Source: JBDHUJ01 sp039809105
GTDB lineage: Bacteria > Patescibacteriota > Saccharimonadia > Saccharimonadales > UBA4665
Direction: 5' to 3'
Assembly: GCA_039809105.1 (NCBI GenBank)
Contig: JBDHUJ010000030.1
Span: 1-17,846, forward strand
DNA length: 17,846 nucleotides
The position numbers were made by a program, and so were the translations under genes. Within the stretch, counting starts at the first letter, position 1. Each line of letters opens with the position of its first letter. Below the pieces are notes generated by a model that saw only the letters and a list, made by a program, of their open reading frames with translations, made no database searches and had not been told where the DNA came from. Shown piece after piece: positions 7,269-13,261 of this stretch.

Positions 7269-7931
7269 GTGAATCCGAACAGTAACCCGAATGCAGGCCA
7301 GCCTGCACCAGTGTCTTCGCAGGCGTCTGCGCCAGAACCATCCAAGCAAAGCCGTATCGGTAGTACGTTGTCTACTATCGGGGTGCTGCTGCTGGCGCCG
7401 CTTATCGCGGTGTTCTTGACGGTATTTGTATTCCAGTCGTACCAAGTCGATGGCCCGAGTATGCAAGAAACCTTGCACAACAACGACCGGCTCATTGTCT
7501 GGAAGCTGCCGCGAACCTGGGCGAAAATAACCGGCCACCAGTACGTGCCGAAGCGTGGCGATATCATCATCTTCAGCCAGTCGAACCTCTCGCAGTACGG
7601 CGACAGCGCCGACACCAAGCAGCTCGTAAAGCGCGTCATCGGCCTACCCGGCGACCACGTGGTGGTAAAAAACAATACCATAACCATATATAACGACGAG
7701 CACCCAGAAGGTTTCCGGCCCGACGAAACACTGTCGTATGCCAAAGAAGCGGGCATCACCACAACGGCAGACAATATAGATGTTACCCTCAAAGACAATC
7801 AGCTCTTCGTGTGTGGCGACAACCGCAACAACTCACTCGATAGCCGTATTTTCGGACCCATAAAAACCGACCAGGTCGTTGGCAAACTCGTAGTCCGCAT
7901 ACTGCCCCTTTCGAAAGCAGAACGGTTCTAA
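7269..7931 (+). CDS. lepB: Signal peptidase I (first of two)
   Basis: Membrane serine protease that removes signal peptides from exported proteins. It has 220 residues. A Pro/Ser-rich cytoplasmic tail (1-30) leads into one membrane helix (about 35-56). Box B holds the nucleophile Ser64 in DGPSMQETL. The general-base Lys121 sits in QLVKRVIGLPGDHV. Box E reads CGDNRNNSLDSRIFGP (172-187). It starts at GTG 7269; the ATG at 7262 is in another frame and stops after seven codons. No ribosome site is evident, consistent with a leaderless message. A paralogue follows at 8120. Fifty-eight bases over the membrane helix (7390-7447) are identical to the paralogue although the rest has diverged. Confidence 0.95.
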   Translation: MNPNSNPNAGQPAPVSSQASAPEPSKQSRIGSTLSTIGVLLLAPLIAVFLTVFVFQSYQVDGPSMQETLHNNDRLIVWKLPRTWAKITGHQYVPKRGDIIIFSQSNLSQYGDSADTKQLVKRVIGLPGDHVVVKNNTITIYNDEHPEGFRPDETLSYAKEAGITTTADNIDVTLKDNQLFVCGDNRNNSLDSRIFGPIKTDQVVGKLVVRILPLSKAERF

Positions 7932-7979
7932 ATATATCCCGTCTACACCGTCACCCCGAATAATAGGTAGGCATGATGG

Positions 7980-8081
7980 CCGACCCCATGAACTTTTCTG
8001 ACACCAGGGGTGCTCCGCCAGTAGCTTCGCTCCTGCCTCCGCGGGGTGACCCCTGTCTTACAGAAAAGTTCATGGGGTCGG
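7980..8081. mobile_element. Hairpin element B: same core as element A, inverted, with different perfect arms
   Basis: A perfect 21-bp inverted repeat (7980-8000 with 8061-8081, inner ends ACTTTTCTG and CAGAAAAGT) encloses a 60-bp core (8001-8060) that is the reverse complement of the element A core with one difference. The arms are not homologous to those of element A beyond a loose ACTTTT...G at the inner ends. No clear flanking duplication is present; only TGGCC recurs on both sides. It lies about 25 bases before the -10 box of the second lepB gene. The ORF running through it to 7973 is not the real lepB start. Confidence 0.8.
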
Positions 8082-8106
8082 TCTGGCCAGCCGGAAGTCA
8101 GTGCGC

Positions 8107-8119
8107 TAAAATTATACCC
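8107..8119 (+). promoter_or_regulatory. Probable -10 box of the second lepB gene
   Basis: TAAAAT (8107-8112) lies 7 bases before the ATG at 8120, the same spacing as for the first lepB. This again suggests a leaderless message. TTATAC at 8112-8117 is an alternative. No convincing -35 box was found. Confidence 0.4.
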
Positions 8120-8749
8120 ATGACAGAGGACGAGAGAGCCGAAACTCCGGCGCCACAACCCAAGCGATGGCGAAGCATCGCGGCGAACATCGGCGTACTA
8201 GTGCTGGCGCCGCTTATCGCGGTGTTCTTGACGGTATTTGTATTCCAGTCGTACCAAGTGGAAGGCATGAGCATGCAGAATACGCTGCAAGACAAAGACC
8301 GGCTCATTGTCTGGAAGGGGTCGCGCAGCTGGGCGAAGCTGTTCGGCGAACAATACATACCGAACCGGGGCGATATAGTCATAGTAAACGAGGGAGATTT
8401 GTCGGCTTGCGGTCAAAGCGGCAGGCAGATTATAAAACGGGTTATCGGCCTGCCCGGCGAACATGTCGTCTACAAAGATGGGCGGTACACAGTATATAAC
8501 CACGAGCACCCTTCCGGCTTTGACCCGGATACGACCCTGCCGTATGGCAAGGCCGGTACCGCCTTGTTCGCCGACTCCAACCCGGACGAAGACACCGACG
8601 TCACCCTCGGCAAGACGCAGCTGTTCGTTTCGGGTGACCACAGGGCAAACTCCTGCGATTCACGGAGCTTCGGGCCCATAGAAAGCAGCCAAATCGTCGG
8701 CAAGCTTATCATGCGCATACTCCCCCTCTCCGAAGCCGAACGCTTCTAA
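8120..8749 (+). CDS. lepB: Signal peptidase I (second of two)
   Basis: A paralogue of the gene at 7269, 209 residues, with the same export-processing role. The cytoplasmic tail is shorter (1-18). The membrane helix (about 23-44) is encoded by DNA identical over 58 bases (8202-8259) to the first copy. The nucleophile is Ser51 in EGMSMQNTL, the base is Lys106 in IIKRVIGLPGEHV, and box E reads SGDHRANSCDSRSFGP, with His replacing the usual Asn in GDNR. It also has two cysteines absent from comparable places in copy 1. I chose ATG 8120 because the region further upstream is the hairpin element. All catalytic residues are present, so both enzymes are probably active, perhaps with different substrates. 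Confidence 0.95.
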   Translation: MTEDERAETPAPQPKRWRSIAANIGVLVLAPLIAVFLTVFVFQSYQVEGMSMQNTLQDKDRLIVWKGSRSWAKLFGEQYIPNRGDIVIVNEGDLSACGQSGRQIIKRVIGLPGEHVVYKDGRYTVYNHEHPSGFDPDTTLPYGKAGTALFADSNPDEDTDVTLGKTQLFVSGDHRANSCDSRSFGPIESSQIVGKLIMRILPLSEAERF

Positions 8750-9079
8750 CTTTTGGGAAATCTGACCAAATTTACTTCGAGCATTGGCAGGGCAACCTTT
8801 CCTTGAGACTATTGAGCAAAGCGAACGAGCCGGCAGGCGAGCTTTAGGGGATGGATTCTATGAGCGCAGCGAACGAGGGCGTAAGCCCGAACTTTAGGGT
8901 GAGCAGTACCAGTGGTACTGCGCAAGGGAACCTTACTGATTTGGAGCTCTGCTGCAAGTCAGATAAGTTCCGGGCCCGCGGGACGTGGGAGGGAGACCTT
9001 GTCTCGAATTCACTTCGAGACAGGTTGGGAGGGGCGAGTCCCTCCCTTAGACTACAGCGAGCCCTTCCCTTATATATCC
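8750..9079. other. Gene-free structured gap between convergent lepB and parB
   Basis: No credible ORF. A 48-base module occurs twice (starting 8814 and 8862), each reading AGCGAACGAG, then a small hairpin, then CTTTAGGG. Further stems: GCAGTACC-AGT-GGTACTGC (about 8903-8921), GTCTCGAA (9001-9008) with TTCGAGAC (9014-9021), and GGGAGGG (9027-9033) with CCCTCCC (9040-9046). A second GGGAGGG (8987-8993) could compete for the same CCCTCCC. It may contain terminators for both genes or a small RNA; no family was recognised. Confidence 0.6.
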
Positions 9080-9943
9080 CTAGCGTTCGAGCTCAGTAAG
9101 AAGCCGTGAAAGGTCAGTGTCATCCGTGAAAGCTATTTCCAGCCGGCCACCCTTGGCAGTACGCACGACGCGTACTTTCGTACCATACCGCTGACTCAGC
9201 CGCTTGGTTTCGATGGTTTCGGTCGCGACGCGAGCGGCCGATTCGGTTTTTTTGTAGCCTTCTTTTACCGTCACCACAAAGCGCTCGGCCTGCCTGACCG
9301 ACCAACCGTTTTCGGTAATAAGCCGCAGCAACTCCGCCTGTTCTTCCGGCATGTCTTTGAGTGCCAGAATCTGGCGCGCGTGTCCTTCGCTGATTTCTTT
9401 TTTATTCAAAGCCTCGCGCGCTTCCAGCGGCAGCTGCAAGAGGCGCACAATATTGTTCACCGTAGTCTCGGCCTTACCGAGACGGGCAGCTATCTGCTTG
9501 TAACTAAGGTTGAACTGCTGGTGCAGACGCTCGACCGACACAGCCGTCTCTATGGGGCTGAGGTCGACCCGCTGCACGTTTTCCAGGATAGCAAGCTCCA
9601 GACGCTCCTGCTGTTTGGCCGTCCGTACCAGCGCCGGCACGGCCGTAAGGCCCGCTTGTTGCGCCGCCCGCCAGCGACGTTCGCCAGCGATTATGTAGTA
9701 CCCTTTCTGAGCCGGTGCCACGACCAGCGGCTGTATGACACCATACTGCTTGATGGATACCGCCAACTCGGCCAACGCCGCCTCGTCAAACACCGTCCGC
9801 GGCTGTTCCGGATTGGGCATGAGTTCTATGACGGCAATCTGTTCCACGCGTTCACTGTCAGTGGCCAGCAGCTTCGCCGTATCGAAATCCTGCGGTATCA
9901 GCGAACCGAATCCCCTGCCTAAGCCTGTTTGTTTCGCGGCCAT
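9080..9943 (-). CDS. parB: Chromosome partition protein ParB
   Basis: DNA-binding CTPase clamp that loads at parS sites and recruits ParA for chromosome segregation. It has 287 residues. The N-terminal KQTGLGRGFGSLIP block is the typical ParA-interacting start. The ParB/Srx CTP-binding domain includes the GERR motif (87-90) and ENVQR (121-125). A helix-turn-helix lies at about 146-172 (LSYKQIAARLGKAETTVNNI). The C-terminal dimer domain (about 250-287) is present. The start ATG (9941-9943) has a GGGAG ribosome site. Unusually, parA is not adjacent: it lies 2.4 kb upstream on the same strand, behind two beta-helix genes. I could not find a consensus parS sequence in the window. Confidence 0.96.
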   Translation of the reverse strand: MAAKQTGLGRGFGSLIPQDFDTAKLLATDSERVEQIAVIELMPNPEQPRTVFDEAALAELAVSIKQYGVIQPLVVAPAQKGYYIIAGERRWRAAQQAGLTAVPALVRTAKQQERLELAILENVQRVDLSPIETAVSVERLHQQFNLSYKQIAARLGKAETTVNNIVRLLQLPLEAREALNKKEISEGHARQILALKDMPEEQAELLRLITENGWSVRQAERFVVTVKEGYKKTESAARVATETIETKRLSQRYGTKVRVVRTAKGGRLEIAFTDDTDLSRLLTELER

Positions 9944-9991
9944 ATATCACTCCCTTTTCTACCTTACAGCCTATCATTTTTGCCGGCGACA

Positions 9992-10017
9992 GTCCATGGT
10001 ACGGCACGACCATGGGC
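9992..10017. other. Inverted repeat upstream of parB
   Basis: CCATGGT (9994-10000) and ACCATGG (10009-10015) form a perfect 7-bp stem that extends inward through CG-GCA-CG. It lies 49 bases before the parB start and after the beta-helix gene, so it could be an operator or a processing or termination hairpin. It does not match the parS consensus, and no T-run follows it. Confidence 0.4.
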
Positions 10018-10073
10018 AACACATTTTGAAGCACCCCGGGGGTAGCTTAGCCGAGGACACTGGGATGGTACTT

Positions 10074-11210
10074 TTAGTTGCAGTCATGCGTCGCGTCGCA
10101 CAGAATTGACGTGCCGTCATCGAACTTATTGTCGGTCCAGACATTGCCGGTACCGGCGTAGTTGAAGGCCGTCACCACACCGTATGTTCCACAGAGACCA
10201 TTGGTGCCGCGTTGGAAGATATTGTGCTGGTACACAATGTGGTTGCCATGCGGGTACGGCGTACTGGCTTTTTCGCCGCCGTAGGTACAGTACGAAGCAT
10301 CAGTATTGGCACCGAGCAGATTGTATTCGACGGTAATGTCATGGGCAGTCCCGAAGTTCGGGATAAGGTTGACGTCACCAGTGCAACCGCTTCCGATAGA
10401 GCTGCTTCGCGAATCGCAGACGATAAAGTTGTGGGTTAGGCGGAAGTTGCCGCCGCCATCACTCAGGAAGCCATCGAGGTGCCAATCACCAGCCGGTGGA
10501 ATGTACTGGCCATGGATGTACGAATCCTGCACCACACAGAACACGCTTTTTTCTTCGCACTGCACCCCCGCTTCGCCGCCGTGGATGTTCGAGCGCAGCA
10601 CCGTCACATTGCCCGCTCCGACGGCTGCCAATTGCACCGTCCCCTTGTCCACTTCCGAATCTTGGATGGTTACCGACCAGTTAGCGGCCGCACTGTCTTC
10701 GGTGTAGACCAGTACGCTTCCATTAACCTTGCTGTTCTTTATGGTGACATTCGCAGCCTGGACCTCTAGGTCACAGTTGATGGTTTTGGAATCTATGACC
10801 GTATTCGCTGCAGTAACCGTACAAGGCCCCGTGTATATCGTCAGTGTTACCGGCGTGCGCGTATCGCCGGCCAAGCCATGCGGGTAGCCCGTGCTGGCCG
10901 GCCCCGGGAAACAGCCGCCCCAGGGGTCTGAACCGTCAGGCACATTTGGGGTGGATAACGGGCAGGCGCTGGCAGTACTGCTGAATTTGACCACCGAGCT
11001 ACCGGATGCACCACCGTCAGAAGCGAGGCTCGCGTTGCCACTGCGGGTGCCGGCTTCGGCTTCGTAAGCCGCCGTGGGAGTCGCAGCATGAGAGTTCATA
11101 AGCAAGTACGTGCCTAAGCAGGCAAATACCACCACCCCCGATACAAACATAGCATATCGCCCGAATCTCTTTTCCTGTAGTGCGGTGAATCTATGCTTAA
11201 ACTGTTTCAT
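10074..11210 (-). CDS. Membrane-anchored parallel beta-helix surface protein (copy 1)
   Basis: 378 residues. A short basic N-terminus and one membrane helix (about 19-38) end in SHAATPTAAYEAEAGTRSG, where YEAEAGT resembles the first strand of CBM6/CBM35-type carbohydrate modules but is too short to be a full module. A Cys/Pro/Gly linker (about 82-105) is followed by a right-handed parallel beta-helix from about 125 to the end, with repeated xVTIKNSxV, VTVLRSNIHGG and ITVEYNLLG rungs. Cysteines are frequent, suggesting disulfides outside the cell. It resembles polysaccharide-lyase-like folds, but no catalytic site is certain. I chose ATG 11208-11210, which aligns with the paralogue, over the GTG at 11270. 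It is a tandem paralogue of the gene at 11261. Confidence 0.8.
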   Translation of the reverse strand: MKQFKHRFTALQEKRFGRYAMFVSGVVVFACLGTYLLMNSHAATPTAAYEAEAGTRSGNASLASDGGASGSSVVKFSSTASACPLSTPNVPDGSDPWGGCFPGPASTGYPHGLAGDTRTPVTLTIYTGPCTVTAANTVIDSKTINCDLEVQAANVTIKNSKVNGSVLVYTEDSAAANWSVTIQDSEVDKGTVQLAAVGAGNVTVLRSNIHGGEAGVQCEEKSVFCVVQDSYIHGQYIPPAGDWHLDGFLSDGGGNFRLTHNFIVCDSRSSSIGSGCTGDVNLIPNFGTAHDITVEYNLLGANTDASYCTYGGEKASTPYPHGNHIVYQHNIFQRGTNGLCGTYGVVTAFNYAGTGNVWTDNKFDDGTSILCDATHDCN

Positions 11211-11260
11211 TTCATAGCCTATCAGTGCATGAGCGTTTTGCGTCCCAGAGAAGCAGGCAG

Positions 11261-12319
11261 TTACATACACTCATCAGCGGCAGTGCAGACGACTGTCGAG
11301 CCATCGTCGTATTTGTTATCGTTCCACACGTTGCCGGTACCGCTGTAGTTGAAGTCTGCCACCGGTCCGAAGGCCGCACAGTGCCCCGTCGTACCTTTTT
11401 GGAAGATATTGTGCTGGTATCCCATATGGTTGCCGTGCGGGTATGGAGAAGGCGGCTTGTCACCACCGTAGGTACAATACGCACTGCTTGCATTCGCACC
11501 GAACAGATTGTACGTAGCCGTTACATTGTGCGCCGTCGCGAAGTTAGGAATCATATTGAAGTCGCCCGTACAGCCACCATCAGACAGCATACCACCAAGG
11601 TGCCACTGGGCATTTACCGGCAATTGCTGGCCATGCAGATACGAATCTTGGATGTCGCAGTGTGTACTTTTTTCTTCGCACTGCACGGCCGTCTCGCCAC
11701 CATGGACGTTGGAACGGATGACCGTCATATTACCGGCCGCGACCGATGCCAGCTGTACCACGCCGATGTCGACCTCGGAATCCTGCAGTGTGAATGACCA
11801 GCCGCTGGAACTGGCGTTGTCGGTATCTAACGAAATACCGCCGTTAACCTTGGTATTTTTAATCATGACGTTGGCAGCCTCGATGATAATGCTGCAGTTG
11901 ACCGTCTTACTGTCAATGACCGTATTCGCTGTGGTTATAAAGGTCTCGCCGCCACTGCAGCCAGAGTAACTAGTAAGCGTCGTACCAGCCGGAACACCGG
12001 TGCTCAGTGGCCCCGGGAAACAGCCGCCCCACGGGTCAGGACCACCGGGTTTATTCGGCGTCGAGACCGGACAAGCGGAAGCCGTACTGCTAAACTTCAC
12101 GGCCGAACTACCCGAGGCGCCACTGTCGGAGACCAGACTGGCGTTGCCACTGCGGGTGCCGGCTTCGGCTTCGTACGCAGCGGTCGGCGTAGCGGCATGA
12201 GAACTAAAAAGCAATGCCGTACCGACAACGCCAGTTATTACCATAGCCGCTAGAGCCTGCAGGTAGCGACCCATTTTTCGTCGCCACGCAGTTACGAACG
12301 TACTTTTGAACCGTTTCAT
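11261..12319 (-). CDS. Membrane-anchored parallel beta-helix surface protein (copy 2)
   Basis: 352 residues, co-linear with copy 1: the first ~100 residues align without gaps, including the membrane helix, YEAEAGTRSGNASL and PWGGCFPGP. The beta-helix begins near 125. Compared with copy 1 it lacks 22 residues (the stretch containing NFRLTHNFIVCDSR) directly after LSDGG, which is about one helical rung and exactly 66 bases. It also reads WHLGG where copy 1 has WHLDG. Both differences may affect any ligand-binding groove. The ATG at 12317-12319 has only a weak purine-rich ribosome site. A promoter at 12365-12392 overlaps the parA stop codon. Function is unknown; surface binding or glycan processing is inference. 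Confidence 0.8.
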   Translation of the reverse strand: MKRFKSTFVTAWRRKMGRYLQALAAMVITGVVGTALLFSSHAATPTAAYEAEAGTRSGNASLVSDSGASGSSAVKFSSTASACPVSTPNKPGGPDPWGGCFPGPLSTGVPAGTTLTSYSGCSGGETFITTANTVIDSKTVNCSIIIEAANVMIKNTKVNGGISLDTDNASSSGWSFTLQDSEVDIGVVQLASVAAGNMTVIRSNVHGGETAVQCEEKSTHCDIQDSYLHGQQLPVNAQWHLGGMLSDGGCTGDFNMIPNFATAHNVTATYNLFGANASSAYCTYGGDKPPSPYPHGNHMGYQHNIFQKGTTGHCAAFGPVADFNYSGTGNVWNDNKYDDGSTVVCTAADECM

Positions 12320-12364
12320 ATGTCTTTTTCTGCACCTAGTCCAGGCAAACCTCTTATGGCTTCG

Positions 12365-12392
12365 GGTATACTCTGTGCGTAACCAACGTCAA
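12365..12392 (-). promoter_or_regulatory. Promoter of the beta-helix gene pair
   Basis: On the minus strand TTGACG (12387-12392) and TATACC (12365-12370) are separated by 16 bases. The -35 box overlaps the parA stop codon (12389-12391), so the beta-helix genes can be expressed separately from parA. Confidence 0.5.
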
Positions 12393-13147
12393 TCCAAACG
12401 CTTGACGATTTCGCTAGCCAGATTTTTATACGCCCGCGCCCCCTTAGACCACTTATCGTGTTCAAAGATGGTCCGGCCATAGCTGGGTGCCTCGGCTAAG
12501 CGCACATTTCTTGGTACGACCGTTCTGCATAGCTTGTCGCCGAAATGTTGCTGCAGCTCGGCCTGGACCTGTTCGCTCAAGCTGATGCGCTTGTTGTACA
12601 TAGTAAGCACCACGCCCAAAATCTCCAGCCGCGGATTCAAGCCTTGCTTCACGGCCTGGATAGTTTGCAGTAACTGGCCAAGGCCTTCGAGTGCAAAGTA
12701 CTCGGCCTGAACCGGGATGAGTACGTCGGTCGCCGCAGTCAGCGCGTTTATAGTAAGCAAGCCAAGCGCCGGCGGACAATCTATGATGACAACTTCGGCA
12801 TCGACATCACTGAGCGCGTTCTTGAGCTGTGATTCACGTTGCAAGACACTCACCAAATCGACTTCGGCCTGTGCCAGCTGGCTGTTTGCCGGCAGCACGA
12901 AAAGGTTTGGAATATTCGTCGGCAAGACTATATCTGCCAACCCGGCGTGACCAACTAGTACGTCGTACAATGTTTTGCCAAGCGTCTGCTTGTCTATGCT
13001 TAGACTACTTGTCGCGTTGCCTTGCGGATCCAGGTCTACCAGTACAACTCGTCGCTGTGGGCCAGCCAGTTGGGCGGCCAGGTTAACCGCCGTAGTAGTT
13101 TTGCCTACCCCGCCCTTCTGATTCGTCACCGCTATAATGTGTTTCAT
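12389..13147 (-). CDS. parA: Chromosome partition ATPase ParA (Soj)
   Basis: A deviant Walker-type ATPase that binds DNA non-specifically and moves ParB-parS complexes. It has 252 residues, standard for chromosomal ParA without an N-terminal DNA-binding extension. The signature KGGVGKTTT is at 11-19 with Lys11 and Lys16. The A' motif is DLDPQGNAT (38-46), and the B motif VVIIDCPPALG (119-129) contains Asp123. The start ATG (13145-13147) is preceded by GAGGGG. The upstream gap carries an AT-rich -10-like TATAAT (13200-13205) and TAGTAC-type inverted repeats that could be autoregulatory operators. Its partner parB is downstream but separated by two unrelated surface-protein genes. Confidence 0.97.
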   Translation of the reverse strand: MKHIIAVTNQKGGVGKTTTAVNLAAQLAGPQRRVVLVDLDPQGNATSSLSIDKQTLGKTLYDVLVGHAGLADIVLPTNIPNLFVLPANSQLAQAEVDLVSVLQRESQLKNALSDVDAEVVIIDCPPALGLLTINALTAATDVLIPVQAEYFALEGLGQLLQTIQAVKQGLNPRLEILGVVLTMYNKRISLSEQVQAELQQHFGDKLCRTVVPRNVRLAEAPSYGRTIFEHDKWSKGARAYKNLASEIVKRLD

Positions 13148-13261
13148 ATTCCCCTCGTCTGCATTCTAGCCTACCAGAAACTTGCCAAAGCGTAAACAGA
13201 TTATATATAGCCTTATAGTACTAGTATTGTAGTACCTACTAGTGCATTCCCTGGCTGCAGC
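13148..13261 (-). promoter_or_regulatory. Probable parA promoter and operator region
   Basis: On the minus strand TATAAT (13200-13205) lies 52 bases before the parA ATG; no strong -35 box is present. Just upstream are overlapping palindromic sequences, TAGTACTAGTA and CTAGTA...TACTAG (about 13217-13242). GCTGCAG (13254-13260) and CTGCAGC (13265-13271) form a hairpin around the stop codon of the giant gene. Confidence 0.4.

Noticed and set aside
7650..7670. parS-like palindrome ACCACGTGGT
   Set aside because: It lies within the lepB coding region and matches only the CACGTG centre, not the flanking positions of the parS consensus.
7984..8080. Rho-independent terminator after the first lepB
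   Set aside because: The long stem has no T-run after it and its core recurs elsewhere in opposite orientation, so it is better described as a repeat element.
7973..8119. N-terminal extension of the second lepB from 7973
   Set aside because: The extension is the translation of hairpin element B. The -10 box and ATG at 8120, and alignment with the first copy, support the shorter protein.
10035..10075. tRNA-like start (GGGGTAGCTTAGCC)
   Set aside because: Only a D-arm-like piece is present; there is no anticodon arm, no T-arm with TTCGA and no acceptor pairing.
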